Positions 21,969 to 35,110 are shown, numbered from the stretch's first letter. The stretch is DNA of 64,000 nt from Arachnopeziza araneosa (GCA_003988855.1 QYAI01000049.1:1-64000), one strand, 5' to 3'. A program made the numbers and translations. The notes: generated by a model from the letters alone, not told the origin.

Positions 21969-24900
21969 ATGCGCAGACGATCTTCTGGATCGGGCCCAGA
22001 GGAAGAAGGCGACGATTCAGCAAATGCAGAGGAGAAGTTGAGCTTGGAGGGAGCAGGGGTTCGCTCGAAAGCCGATGATTCGAAAGTGAATTCCAGATCT
22101 CTTCAGACGGCGTCTGGAGGTTATTCGGGTGCTCGACATTCTCTCCACGAACTTGATAGGCGGAAAAGTACAGATCAGAGGCCATCTTCAGCACGCAGTC
22201 GACTTCCCAGCAGTAGCAATTGGAAGGCAGCGTATTCACGAAATGGCCATTTAGACAAGAATCGAGCCGTGGATTCTGTTTTAATCAGTGTGCCATCTAA
22301 GGAAGCCATTGGCACCAACAAGATGTCCGACTCGCGTGAAAATGTACGCGCCCGACCTAGACCTCGAAGTCCTTGGTCCTGTTCTCTCCTCACTCTTGTT
22401 ACGACAGGCCTGGCTATCTTGTCGCTTGCCTCCATTATACACTCCTTTGCTAGTCGTCAGTTGGATAACAAGGGATGTCGCATGTCATATATGAGACCAT
22501 CTTTTGCGAAGCTATCCGACTTCGATACAGAGCATACACGTTTTGCTAGCAAATACTCAGTTTACTTGTATAGGGAAGGGATGGTTGACGAAGATACTAA
22601 GGTACGGAAACGACATAGTGATATTTGTGATGCTAATCAGGAATTTGGTAGGTCAAAGGTGTCCCTGTTCTGTTTATACCGGGGAACGCTGGAAGCTATA
22701 AGCAAGTTCGACCCATCGCAGCAGAGGCGGCAACCTACTTCCACGATGTTTTACGGCATGATACTGCTGCAATCAGTGCTGGAGTTCGAAACCTCGACTT
22801 TTTCACAGTTGATTTCAATGAAGACATCACTGCTTTCCATGGGCAAACATTGCTAGACCAGGCAGAATATCTTAATGAAGCAATTGCATACATACTATCG
22901 TTATATCATGATCCTCGGAGGTCTGAACGAGACACGGATTTACCGGATCCTACATCTGTCATAATCTTAGGGCATTCGATGGGAGGGATTGTCGCGCGGA
23001 CCATGTTGGTTATGCCAAATTATCAGTCGAACTCAATCAACACAATTATCACCATGTCAGCTCCTCACGCCCGTCCACCAGTTTCTTTCGATGCGGAAAT
23101 TGTAAACACATACAAGAAGATCAATGACTACTGGCGACAAGCGTATTCACAGAAGTGGGCCAACAACAATCCGCTGTGGCACGTCACATTGATATCAATC
23201 GCCGGAGGAGGGCTAGATACGGTTGTACCTTCGGACTATGCCAGCTTGGAATCTCTCGTCCCAGATACTCACGGGTTCACAGTTTTTACTTCCTCTGTCC
23301 CAAATGTATGGACAGGAATGGATCACCAAGCCATTCTCTGGTGCGATCAGTTCCGGAAAGTTGTTGTTCGGTCATTATACGATGTGATTGACGTCAACAG
23401 ACCAGCACAAACAAGGCCGCGAGCAGATCGCATGAGAAGTTTTAAAAAGTGGTACTTGACAGGTATGGAGAGTGTTGCTGAGAAAACTCTCTCGCAAAAG
23501 GAGCCAACTACATTGCTCACATTAGAGGATAACTCCAACTCGATTCTAGCACAGGGGGAAACATTGACGCTGAGAAAATTTGGTCAGAGTCACAAGCCAA
23601 AGGCCCATTTACTACCGATTCCACCACAAGGAACTCCAGGGGGGAAAAGATTCACTCTCCTGACAGACCAAAAACTCGACAAGCCAGGAGAATCAGGGAA
23701 GTTGGAAGTTTTATTCTGCAGCGTTTTCCCTCTTCATCCAGGTCAATCTGGAACCCTATTTTCAATGAACATGGACCTCTCTGGAGACAGCTCCGGATCC
23801 ACCAGACTGGCCTGCAAGAATGCTGCTTCTGATGTGATTGTATTGCCTGCGTCAACGAGAACTAGCAAGAAGCCATTCTACCTGGATGAAGAACCCGAGA
23901 TCTCCCCATTCTCGTATTTGCAATACGACCTAGAAGAGATTCTTGATCATCAGTTTGTGGCTATAGTCGACAAAGCTGCCAATCCTACACCAGGATGGGT
24001 GGTGGCAGAATTTAGTGATAACGTGCAATCACATCGTGTTCGCTCTCTTGGGCTTCGAAGGCTGCTAGCATTTGGTCTCAAAATCGTGCTTCCCCCAAAT
24101 CGGCCAATGGTAGCTGAAGTCAAGATTCCCGCCCTCCATTCGAGTCTATTAGCATACAACCTTGAGATGGGCGGCCAGCTTTGTGGTGAAGAGGCGGAAC
24201 TTTTTACTCCACTGCTCAGACAATACATCTCAGACCCGTATGAGTCAAAGTATTTTGTCAATGTTAAGCAGGCGAATATCAATCTACATGGTGTTTCGCC
24301 ATTCATGCCGCCACCGCTCAAATATAAGAGTTCTCAAGATGGGTTGAGTCTTCAATTCTGGACAGATCCGACTTGTAATTCCAGTGTCAAGATTTCACTG
24401 AAAGTAGATATCTCTGGTAGCCTGGGAAAACTTTACATGCGCTACAGGACGGTTTTTGCCGCCTTCCCACTTTTGGTTGTGGCTTTGGTCCTTAGAAAGC
24501 AATTTCGACTTTATGATGAGTCTGGAATCTTTATATCTTTCTCAGAAAGTCTTGATCTGTGCCTTCGACAGTCCCTGCCATTGGTTCTCTTGGCACTCAC
24601 GTTTCTATCAGTATCACTTGCTCAAACGAGCTCAGCACCACCTCAACCACCTTCAACTGGTCTTTGGGGCTGGGGAGGCAATGCAACCGAAGGGCAGATC
24701 GATTTTACCAAGAACGATCTCCTCGTTGGTTCACAAGACCCATTCTTCTGGTTTATGGTTCCTTTAATTGGGCTGGTATGTGTGGGTGTTTGTGTCATGC
24801 TCAATTATGCAGCCTTGGCTCTCACTTATATATTTAGCATCATCTACGGATGGCTAAGCGTTAAGCCTGCTTGGTTACGCAACGAGGACAAGAGGAGAGC

Positions 24901-25513
24901 TGTTTCTCCTGCTTTTGCACCTTCCACTCCCCGGCGACGAGTTTTAACAACGGTGATCCTCTTGTTCCTCGTCTCGACGGTCATCCCCTACCAATTTGCC
25001 TACCTTGTGGCATGCTTAGTGCAAATCGCGACATGCACCAGGGCCCTCCGATTTGCTCGGGAGGCTCGATCAAACATGAACTACAACTTTTACAACTACG
25101 TTCACTCTATCCTCGTCCTAATGTTATGGATCCTTCCCATAAATCTTCCTATTCTTGTGGTCTGGGTGCACAACCTCGCCGTGCATTGGCTGACGCCATT
25201 CTCATCACATCACAATGTTCTCTCGATCATGCCGTTTATTCTTCTCGTTGAGACGCTGACAAGTGGGAAGATGGTCCCACGTGTTACATCTCGACTACGG
25301 CACCTTACGAGCATTTTCTTCTTCTGCATAGCTGTTTATGCAGCCATATATGGAGTGACATACGCGTACATGCTTCATTATCTTGTCAATTTCGTGGCTG
25401 CGTGGCTGGTCGCCATTCATTCTTCAACTTCCTCCTGGACTCTTGACGGAGTTAGTATGATGTTCGAATCCGAAAGCAACGAAACTGCAAGAAAACGAGG
25501 GAAGACTCCCTGA
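21969..25513 (+). CDS. bst1: GPI inositol-deacylase Bst1/PGAP1
   Basis: Bst1 removes the acyl chain from inositol of GPI anchors in the ER, needed for ER exit and quality control of GPI proteins. Exons 21969-22601 and 22652-25513 (50-bp intron ending ttggtag) give 1164 residues. A Ser/Arg-rich cytosolic head is followed by one membrane segment (SLLTLVTTGLAILSLASII, about residues 140-160). The lumenal lipase domain opens at the exon junction (TKVKGVPVLFIPGNAGSYKQ). The catalytic serine sits in GHSMGG near residue 318, with the later histidine probably in MDHQAILWC. The C-terminal third has about eight hydrophobic segments. The acceptor is fixed because an in-frame TAG lies just before it. Confidence 0.93.
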
Positions 25514-26380
25514 AGCTCCATATCTGGTGACATTCGTGCCAGTATACGATTTCAATGACTCGATGCAGCATTTTCTTCCAAGGTCAATTCTTCTAATATC
25601 ACGTTAGACTTCAGTTTATGGCTTTATTCATAAGCTTACATTAGACGGCGTTCACATTGCATTCATGAGCGGTCTTTGCTTCTCTTTCCGAATTTCAGGT
25701 ATTCATGGAGCCGGTCAGGCATGCATCTATTGCGCGCTGTACATAGGGTTTCAGGAGGGCTGTTTCCCAGATTCTATAAGCATACTATTATGGGTGCCTT
25801 AGCGCTGGCCGTAGCCATATTTTCTGTTTCGCACTAGCTTGCGCAAAGCGTATTCTTGTTCTTATACCAGCTTGAAGAAGGAGTTGGCTGAAAGGACTTA
25901 TTTAATGTTTATAACCCTTTAAGTGGTAATTAAGAGGGAAAGAGGGAGAAGCCGAGGACAGTTTTACAGCTGATTCTAAGGGCTGGTTCCAGTTGTTGGC
26001 CGGGAAAGAAACCATGGCTGATGATCTATTGCATTGCTTGAAGGAGCGACGCGGTTGGTTTGCAGCAAGAATCGCTGACACCTAAGGAGTTGGAGCTTGA
26101 ATAGAGAGAATGGAGATCTTTACACCTTATCGGTTACCATTGAAAGTGAGAATGATAGTAGTGTGATATTTTATGATACCTAGGTTAATCTATTTAATCA
26201 ATATTTCAAATCAAAGACGGAAACATGTTGTTGACGATTGCCTGCAGAGAGACACAATTTGGTGCGCTATACCTAGGTAGCTCTGCTCTTTCTCGCAACT
26301 CCGGCGGCGCTAGGCACCGCGCGTAAAGTGCTCCAGCGACTTCGCGTCTCCCGACCACGCGTTGAACAAGCAACCATGTA
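25514..26380. other. Intergenic region with an MluI box next to pms1
   Basis: 867 bp between bst1 and pms1 on the same strand. It should hold the bst1 3' UTR and the pms1 promoter. ACGCGT occurs at 26357-26362, 19 bp before the pms1 ATG. The 26206-26412 minus-strand open frame overlaps the pms1 start and is not supported. Confidence 0.4.
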
Positions 26381-29300
26381 ATGGCCACCATAAAAGCTAT
26401 TGAGGGCCGCACAGTAAGATCTTATCAGCTCAGGTGTTCATAGCACAAGTTAACTTCAAACCCAGGTCCATCAAATTCAATCTGGCCAAGTCATTGTTGA
26501 TTTGTGCTCTGTTGTGAAGGAGCTTGTGGAGAACAGCCTTGATGCAGGAGCGACCAGTATTGGTACGTTAATCTAATTATTGTAGATTATTGTCTCAATA
26601 CTAATTTGGTGACAGAGGTGCGCTTCAAGAACCAAGGCCTTGAGTCAATCGAAGTCCAAGACAATGGTGGAGGGGTGTCGCCGAACAACTACGAGACCTT
26701 AGCTCTCAAACACCATACTTCTAAACTCTCCACCTACTCCGATCTCACAACACTACAGACTTTTGGATTTCGTGGTGAAGCCTTATCATCACTATGTGCT
26801 CTGTCCAAGTTTTCTGTTGTAACATGCATGCCAGAAGATGCACCGAAAGGCACACGGCTTGAGTTTGAAGTCTCTGGTAAACTCAAGGGAACTGGTGTAG
26901 TTGCTGCACAAAAAGGTACTACGGTCTTAGTTGAAGACTTATTCTACAACCTCCCCGTGAGACGGAGGGAGCTTGAACGAAATATTAAAAGAGACTGGAA
27001 CAAAGTCACCAGCGTTTTGGGACAATATGCTTGTATACAGACTGGCATAAAATTCACGGTCTCTCAACAGACTGGAAAAGGAAAGAAAACTACTATTTTT
27101 TCTACCAAGGGCAATCAATCGACTAGGGAGAACATAGTCAACGTGTTTGGGGCTAAAACTTTGACAGTACTGGTTCCGCTGGATTTAAATCTAGATCTTG
27201 AAGCCACAAGCGGCCCAAGCCAAAGATGGAGCACCCAAGATGATGGTGGGAAAAAGGAAATCCATATCGTAGGTCATATCTCGCGCCCAGCCTTTGGAGA
27301 AGGTCGCCAAACTCCAGATAGGCAGATGTTCTTCGTCAATTCCAGACCTTGTGGACTTCCCCAGGTGGCCAAAGCCTTCAACGAAGTTTACAAATCTTAC
27401 AATAGTTCTCAGTCCCCATTTATTTTTGCCAACATCGAACTAGATACTCATTTATACGATGTTAATGTAAGTCCCGACAAGCGCACTATTCTACTACATG
27501 ACCAGAATCGCATGTTAGAGAGTCTTAAAGATGCTCTCACAGCACTTTTTGAGTCACAAGACTATACTGTGCCGATTTCTCAACTACCTGCCCAAAAACA
27601 GCCATCTTATAAGCAATTGACTATCAGTCATGAGAATACGATCGCTTCATCATCCACAGCGCCACCGACGCCAAAGTCCCCTAAAGAGTCAACGCTTGGG
27701 GATGACTCGGAAGAGAGTATTAAACCAGCGGGGAGAGCGCACAGCACAGATGGCGAGGAAGACTTGATAGAGAGATATTATCCAAAATTTACACGAGGCG
27801 CGTTATCTAAGAAGTCTATCAGCAAAGTTCATGACGGTATCAACTTGGTTTCGAACTGGGTAGGGCGAAAAGCAGATGCTCGAGTCGATTTAAAAAATAC
27901 AGCACTGAAAACGGCTGGAGCAATAGCTGGGGGTCTTTCAGATGAGAAACGGAGGCTAGTTGAGAAATTGCGAAGAGAAGGAGAAGAGCCTCGAGCGGTG
28001 GGCGAGGTGCTGGATGGTCCACAAAGCTCATTTGCAACAACGCAGTCAACTAATAATGAGGAGTTCCACTATCGGCCAATCCCTGCTGTAACAGACTTTC
28101 AAGAAAATATGTTGGAGCGAGCTGGTTCAGAAACGCCCGAGAAAGGAAGGAAAAGTAATGTAATGGAACCTGAGGAGTTGATTCCAGCTCTTCAATCTCC
28201 TCCAAAACCTCCAACCTCAATTGCAGAAAAGTTCTCCAATACGGCCAAGACACAGCGCCCACACGCTGAAATTGCAACGATTACTATTGGGGACCAAACC
28301 ATAACTAGCTCAATTGGTACTCTTGGCCCTAAAAGGGCCCGGACCGGGCCTGCATCTACACGGCGAGATAAAACCAGTCTCCCAGTTGTAGCAAAGACCC
28401 TGCCGTCGTTTGGGAATAGTCTTAGCCAGAAGTTCGCGGCTTCAGGAACAGCCTCGCAGTTAGCATCACGCAGTGAAGAAACAGACAGCAGTGAGGATGT
28501 TGAGGATGTAGCTCCCGATCAAGAACTCTTCGAAACCGCTTCTGAAGTACCGGAAGAGGCAACTCAGGTTGTTAGGTCGACTGGATCAGAAGATGAAGTA
28601 TCAAATATCCAGTCAAGTGAACTTATATCAAACGATGCGGAGAAAAGCTCTCCCGCCGCAGTTCTAAATGATGAAGAAGACAGCGACTACCTTGATGAGA
28701 GTAAAAAAAAAGAATTTGAAGATGCGAAAGTTGAAGAGATGATACAGCAAGCTGAGAACTCGGCAACTGTACTATCACAGGAAAATATACAGCGGACCAA
28801 AAGTCTTCTCAAGGGCGGTTCAAAGAATAAGGATGCTACAGTACATCTCGCGCGAGTTGTTGAGACCAAAAGTATTGATATTCGGCAGCGCTTTCGAAGC
28901 CTTGAAAACTCGTTATCGATTTACAAGCATCCTCTTGTTCCAAGTCCTGACGTTGAAGGTATCGATGCTCCACAAGCCGAGGAGAAGCTTTCCCTTACTA
29001 TTTCCAAGGCTGATTTCGCCAAGATGAGAGTCGTCGGTCAATTCAATCTGGGGTTCATACTTGCTACACGAAGTTCGGATTCAAAGGCTGGCGATAGTGG
29101 GATTATCGCCGACGATCTCTTCATCATCGATCAGCACGCGTCTGACGAGAAATATAATTTTGAAAGACTTCAAGCAACCACTATAGTACAGTCGCAGAGG
29201 CTAGTGCAACCCAAAACCCTTGATCTGACCGCCATGGAAGAAGAAATCGTCATGGAGAATCTGTCATCACTTGAACAGAATGGATTCGTTGTTAAGGTTG

Positions 29301-29704
29301 ATAAATCCGGCGAGAGTCCTGTTGGCCAACGTTGCCAACTGATCAGTCTTCCATTGAGCCGCGAAACTGCGTTCAACTTAGTGGATCTTCAGGAGCTAAT
29401 ATCACTCTTAACTGACCACCCACCTGGATCGCACCCTCGCCCTTCCAAAGTAAGAAAAATGTTTGCAATGAGAGCTTGTAGGAGTAGCATCATGATTGGC
29501 AAAACTCTTACCCACACACAGATGGGCAAAGTGGTTACACACCTCGGCGAGCTGGATAAGCCTTGGAACTGCCCACATGGTCGACCAACTATGAGACATT
29601 TATGTGGATTGGGCGTTTGGGATGACTCTGGCTGGAAAGAAGGTTATAGCAATGACAGCCAGAGCACTACAAATTGGGCAGCCTATGTTAGGCGAAATCA
29701 ATAA
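26381..29704 (+). CDS. pms1: DNA mismatch repair protein Pms1 (MutL homologue)
   Basis: Pms1 pairs with Mlh1 as MutL-alpha, the nicking endonuclease of mismatch repair. Exons 26381-26413, 26466-26562 and 26616-29704 give 1072 residues. The N-terminal GHKL ATPase motifs are complete only after splicing: VVKELVENSLDAGAT (motif I), VQDNGGGV (II) and GFRGEALSSL (III). A long acidic, variable linker covers about residues 350-820. The C-terminal endonuclease site D-Q-H-A-x2-E-x4-E is intact (DQHASDEKYNFE, near residue 882), with GQFNLGFI before it and ACRSSIMIG and CPHGRPTMRHL after it. The ATG at 26381 starts MATIKAIEGRTVHQIQSGQV, the usual start. One MluI box is adjacent. Confidence 0.95.
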
Positions 29705-30199
29705 ACGCAGGAAATTCCGGACGGCATAGAGGATGATGAATAGGCATTCAGCATCACTTCTATTTCTTTCCCCCCTTATGTACTGTATTCAAACACCCCA
29801 AATACCCAACCGCTAGCATAAACCATTTGCTTCTTCCAATATACGCCAGTAAACACACACCCACAAGTATCATAACAAAAACCGCAATACAATCCATGAC
29901 AGCTGTCATTACCTATTCACACACCGCTGACTTTTCTAAATCTTGCTCCCCACTCGGCACCTTCTCCTCCACGTCCTTCTTCCGCAACCTTACCACTCAC
30001 CTCTCGCCTACTAAAATTCGTAAATGATTTATTTCCGTTAAAATCATTACCACTAGACACCTGTCTCTGACCGTTTGCTCCCACCACTAAATCACCGGGA
30101 GGTTAGCATCTTCTTTGCAGAGCATGTTTAAGATGTGGGGGAGATTGAGAGCGGCAAAATGCGGTTCTCTTAAGAGTGCATCACTAGAAAGACACTATC
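29705..30199. other. Convergent 3' region
   Basis: 495 bp between the pms1 stop and the stop of the minus-strand membrane-protein gene. It is rich in A/C runs. I see nothing coding. Confidence 0.45.
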
Positions 30200-31755
30200 T
30201 CAGGAGTAATAATAACGAAATGTTGATAGAGCTAGGGGGCCCTTACTAATCGGTGGTGTTCCTGGCTTCAACTCCCCATAAAACTTTGCCTTGAAACTAG
30301 GCACCTCTCTCAGCTGTCTTGGGACCACCTCTCTCGCAGCGCTTTGCAATGGAATGTCGCCAATATCCCCACTGACGTTTCTATTGTTGCTGATCTCAGA
30401 CAATGGAGAAGAGTCCGAGACTCGGCCCCCACGATAATTCTTAGCAAAGCGGGGAGAAGGCGGGTTTGCTTCTAAAGGATTTGGGTGGTCATCGAAGGAA
30501 TTTTGTCGATAGTGAAGAGGCTGGTATTTGGCTTTCTGTGGAGAGTTGCGAGAGCGAGATTTTGAGGATAGAGAATCAGAGGTGGACCAGATTGCAGGCA
30601 TATCGTTACTCGTTTTAGAAGCGCCAGAAGAGCGATGACTCGATGAAGTTTCATCGTTGAAGGGAACTGGGGTGTAAGAGGCGCGTTTGGGTGGTGTTGA
30701 AGGTGCGTAACCCGAGTTGCGCTTAAGGTCAACTATGGAGGAGCGAGCAGAGCTTGTTTGAATCTGGTATTGCCTGCTAGGGAGATCTAGGCGTGCATCT
30801 CGAGACGGCGGAGGTGTGGAGCGGTAGGTGGAAAACGAGTCGGTGGATTGAGTGCGGGTGTGGAAGAATGGGATAGTCGGTGGGCGAGAGAGCTCTTCAT
30901 AAGTTGCTCCAGAGCTACGCTTGTTCTCCAGTGGCATCGAGAGACGTTTCTCCGACACGTTGGAACTCGCAGCCGTGGAAATGGACGACTTGTTACGCTT
31001 ATGTCGTGAAGTCAAGTTATCTTCCAGTGGATTCATGTCTGGGGGCATCTTGGTGATTTTCCGAAATGTGACCGCGAGATACAACGACAGGCCTAAAGAA
31101 ACAAGATGAAAACCCCCACCAATGGTCGCCAGAAAGAAGACTACTTCCGCGAAAATAATTACATCTGCTCCGTTTGGCAGGATTGTGGTCCAACCAGTTT
31201 GAGTCCTCGCTACCATTGCGCTAAATGCATAAAATGGTATGATGGACACATCGAAGAAAGATGCGAACAGCATGTAGGATGCAGAAGAAGCTGGCGTCCT
31301 TCCCGCAGGAGCTCTTCCTAGATGGTATGTTCCATAAACTGTATGAAGAACAGCCACACCAGGCACTATTCTCATGATCCAGCCAGTCGAGGCATTTACG
31401 TTCCTAATCAAAATCATCATGACCAACAAGCCTAAAGCGCATAACAATTCCATGCTTCGTAGAACCAGTTGAATTATTCTTGTCCATTTGACCCATTTCT
31501 TGACCGAGGGGCTCATCGGCTTGACATCTGTCTGGCCAGTTGGTAAGATCAGGTAAGAACTGTGACAAAGGTTAGCAATGACTGATTTTGCACGCGGGGA
31601 ACATACTCAGGATGCTGATTGAATGAAACCAAAGGTCCTTCATGCTTTGGACGCGGTGGTTTAGGAGTCACACTTGCGCGCGAGAATTTTCGAGGATCAA
31701 ATTGCGCTTCATTTCTGACAGGATCGTACAGGAATGGGGGTTGGTTTCCCATCAT
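30200..31755 (-). CDS. Four-span membrane protein with Ser-rich tail, hypothetical
   Basis: Unrecognised fungal membrane protein of 502 residues. Exons are 31607-31755 and 30200-31559 with a 47-bp intron. A proline/basic N-terminus (MMGNQPPFLYDPVRNEAQ ... ASVTPKPPRPKHEGP) leads into QHPDSYLILPTGQTDVKPMS at the exon junction. About four membrane helices follow (residues about 85-215). The rest is a long basic, serine-rich cytosolic tail with many RxxS/SP sites, ending GPLALSTFRYYYS. The second ATG at 31752 is an equally good start. It is divergent from arh1 with about 200 bp between starts. No function is claimed. Confidence 0.75.
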
Positions 31756-31959
31756 GAGATAATTGACAAAAGCTCAGGAATGTAGATTTGACAAATATGA
31801 ACAGGGGAGAGCTCATAGATAGACAGGGAATGCGAGCGAGGGACAATCGGGATCAACATAACTCGTGTTGCTATGGCAATTATCGTTATCGAGGCACTGC
31901 GACGAAATATTCCGAAAAGCTTCAAAATGACGCACGCTTCCTGCAAAGAATTTGAGACA

Positions 31960-33620
31960 ATGAATGCGATCATTCAACCCTGGGTCTGCACACGATGTAC
32001 AAGATCTGCCACTCGACGTCTTCGAATAAGTTGCACGATCCTGTATGACACCCGCCAGCGTCGAGGCTATACTGCAAAAGCTCGAGCCCATTATGAAAGG
32101 CCATTTCGAATGGCAGTCATCGGGTCCGGACCCGCAGGTTTCTACACTGCGTACAAAGTCATGTCCAAGATTGAGAACTCGGTAGTCGATATGTACGAGC
32201 AACTTCCAGTGCCATTTGGGCTAGTACGATTTGGAGTCGCTCCAGACCATCCAGAAGTCAAGGTAGCTTCAGCTTCTCTCCCGTTCAGATTTAATTATAA
32301 AGCTGATGGGAGTTCAGAACTGCCAGGACAAGTTCCAAGAGGTTGCTGAATCGCCAAGTTTCAACTTTATTGGAAATATTTCCATTGGAGGAGGAAGAGG
32401 TTCGCTTCCGCTACGATCCCTCTTACCTCATTACGACGCGATAGTTTTCGCGTACGGCGCTTCTCGAGATCGAGTGCTAGGCATTCCAGGCGAAGAAAAT
32501 CTCAAAGGAATATATTCTGCTAGAGCTTTTGTAGGATGGTACAATGGTCTCCCGGAATACTCTGATCTAGTACCAGATCTTACTCTTGGGGAAGAAGCTA
32601 CTGTTATTGGTCAAGGAAATGTTGCTCTTGATGTTGCCAGGATTCTGCTCCAAGATCCAGATATTCTGCGCACCACAGATATTACCGAAAACGCTATAAA
32701 GACTCTACGAAAAAGTAAAGTCAAGCGGGTAAGAGTAGTGGGTCGTAGAGGAGCTATGCAGGTTTGTTAGGTTTCAATTATCCATTTGACCAATTACTCA
32801 CTGCTTGCAGGCTGCCTTTACAATCAAGGAGGTTAGAGAACTCATGAAATTATCATCTGTAGGATTTCATCCAGTGGACACATCTTTAATACCCGACGAC
32901 CTCAAGAAACTCCCAAGACCCTCAAGGCGAATTATGGAAGTCCTTTCAAAGGGGTCAGAGGCGTCGATATCAACTACGCCCAAATCATGGTCCTTAGACT
33001 TTTGCCTGTCGCCAAAATCTCTGCAACCTCGTAAGTTAATGCCGGATCACTTAGGAAGCGTTGTATTTGAAAAAACTTCCCTAAGTCCAGATCCATTTGA
33101 TCTCAGCGCAAGAGCAGTTGGAACCGGCCAGGAGCTTGAAATCTCTTCAGCGCTTGCTTTTCGATCTATAGGGTATAAGTCAGAATCCTTAGAGGAGTTT
33201 GCTGAGCTAGGAATACCATTCGATGACCGCTTAGGTTTGATCCCAAATGACCAACTTGGTCGAGTTTTGAACCTGAACGAAGGCCATAATATGCCAGGGA
33301 TCTACTGTTCAGGTTGGGTGAAGCGTGGACCAACAGGGGTGATTGCAAGCACGATGCAAGATGCCTTTTCTACAGCAGATTCAATTGCCGAGGACTGGTA
33401 TAGACATGCCTTATTTCTCAACTCAAGAAGCACGATATCTTCTGGGTGGGATACAGTGAAAGAAATAGCCGAGAAGCAAGGTTGCAGAAGAGTAAGCTGG
33501 CAAGATTGGAAAAGGATTGATGCTGCAGAGAGGAAGAAAGGTCAAAAAAGTGGCAAAGAGCGAGAGAAATTCACCAAAGTAGAAGATATGCTAGCAGTCC
33601 TAGATCGCCGCCAGTTGTAA
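31960..33620 (+). CDS. arh1: Mitochondrial NADPH:adrenodoxin/ferredoxin reductase Arh1
   Basis: Arh1 passes electrons from NADPH through FAD to mitochondrial ferredoxin for Fe-S cluster assembly and haem A synthesis. Exons 31960-32262, 32318-32761 and 32811-33620 give 518 residues. The N-terminus (MNAIIQPWVCTRCTRSATRR) is basic, free of acidic residues and fits a matrix presequence; in-frame ATGs at 31873 and 31927 are alternatives. The FAD motif VIGSGPAGFYTAY follows near residue 53, then PFGLVRFGVAPDHPEVK, joined by splicing to NCQDKFQEV. The NADPH site is VIGQGNVALDVAR with VGRRGAMQ. Late motifs are RSIGYKS and GWVKRGPTGVIASTM. Its stop is 15 bp from the convergent ETF-alpha stop. Confidence 0.92.
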
Positions 33621-33635
33621 CACATATATTGTACA

Positions 33636-34722
33636 TTACTGCTTCAGCTTCTCAGTGAGCTCAGGTACTTTATCAAACAAATCTCCCACCAGTCCAACAT
33701 CGGCTATTTGAAAGATTGGAGCATCCGCATCTTTGTTGATCGCCGCAATGACTTTGCTATCCTTCATCCCTGCTAAGTGTTGAATCGCTCCTGAGATACC
33801 TGCACAAAGATAAAGTTGAGGTGCAACTATTTTGCCAGTCTGTCCAACCTGTAAGCTGTTGTCTGCATATCCACTATCCACTGCTGCTCTTGAAGCACCC
33901 ACTGCTGCTCCTAAAGCATCCGCTAGTGGAAGCATGATACGATCAAACTCTTCCTTTGACTTCAATCCTCGGCCACCAGATACCACCCTGCCAGCTGTTG
34001 CCAGATCAGGTCTGTCAGACTTCGCAAGATTTTCTGAAACCCATTCTACAGATGACTCGGCTTTTGGATCGACCCCACCCTCCACTAATGCCGAACCTCC
34101 TTCTGCCTCGGCTGCTGCAAACGCAGTTCCTCGGATTGTGATTACTTTGGTCTTATCAGTTGATTCGACCGTTGCAATTGCATTCCCAGCGTAGATTGGT
34201 CGTATAAATGTATTTTCGTTTTCAATGGCAGTAATGTCGGATATTTGCGCAACATCAAGAAGGGCAGAGACTCGAGGCATTAAGCTTTTCCCAAACGCTG
34301 TATGTCCAGTGATGATATGTGTATAGCCACCTTTCTTTATGTTTTCTACTAGTAACGGGGCATAGTTCTCTGGCAAACCCTGTGGCTTATTAGGACAAGA
34401 TCACAACACAAGAAGGATAACGAGCCTTGTCATACGCAGAATTATCCACGGAGATGACTTTCTCAACGCCATTGACCTTAGCCACTTCATCTGCCACACT
34501 TTTTATATTTCCACCTGCAACAAAAGCCGTTATTGACCCTCCCAGTTTCTTCGCTGCTGTGATCGCTCCGAGTGATCCATGATTTAGTTTACCACCCTTC
34601 TGTTCCAGAATAGCTAATGAAGATAATAATCGTGCAAAAGCAGGCGGAGATAAGGAAAAGGTTCCTAACGTGGATTGTATTCTGGTTTGACGTAACAGAC
34701 TCGTACCTGATCTCGAAATCAT
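33636..34722 (-). CDS. Electron transfer flavoprotein alpha subunit, mitochondrial
   Basis: ETF alpha binds FAD and carries electrons from acyl-CoA dehydrogenases to ETF-ubiquinone oxidoreductase. Exons 34426-34722 and 33636-34379 give 346 residues, the usual length. A short basic presequence (MISRSGTSLLRQTRIQSTLG) precedes the variable N-domain. The C-terminal FAD domain is clear: GRVVSGGRGLKSKEEF, GASRAAVDSGYADNSLQVGQ, APQLYLCAGISGAIQHLAGM and INKDADAPIFQIADVGLVGD. The intron, 34380-34425 (46 bp), needs a GC donor (AAG|gctcgt) to restore the family text YDKGLPENYAPLL; no GT donor keeps the frame. Its 3' end faces arh1, another mitochondrial electron-transfer flavoprotein. Confidence 0.93.
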
Positions 34723-35110
34723 TTTTCGTGTTGTAGTTGCAAACTCTCGATTTTATCCCGAGGCAATGCGAGGGGTTCAAGCTAGACGACGAGGACCAGA
34801 GCTGGATGGCTTAGTCATCGCCCGCTCCACGTGATCGGCTTTCCAGCAGGCCAAGCCTCGCAGCTAAATTCGTCGCGACAACGTGAATTCCGTCAACGAG
34901 AATCAGGAGGACGCGCTTTGGGACCTGAACCATCAACACATGTACACATTCTGGACAGACATGTTTCAATAAACGTCTGGAATCCCTTTGTTAAATCGCC
35001 ATCAGCTAGTTTCAACGTTTGAGATCATCAGCATTTTCGCGCAGAATAGCGAGCTATACCAACAACATTTGCGACAAAGATAATTGCGTGCGTCGACCTA
35101 CTATTACGAT
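34723..35110. promoter_or_regulatory. Divergent promoter between ETF-alpha and SWI3/RSC8 genes
   Basis: 388 bp between divergent start codons. The open frames here lack family likeness. No motif was picked with confidence. Confidence 0.4.
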
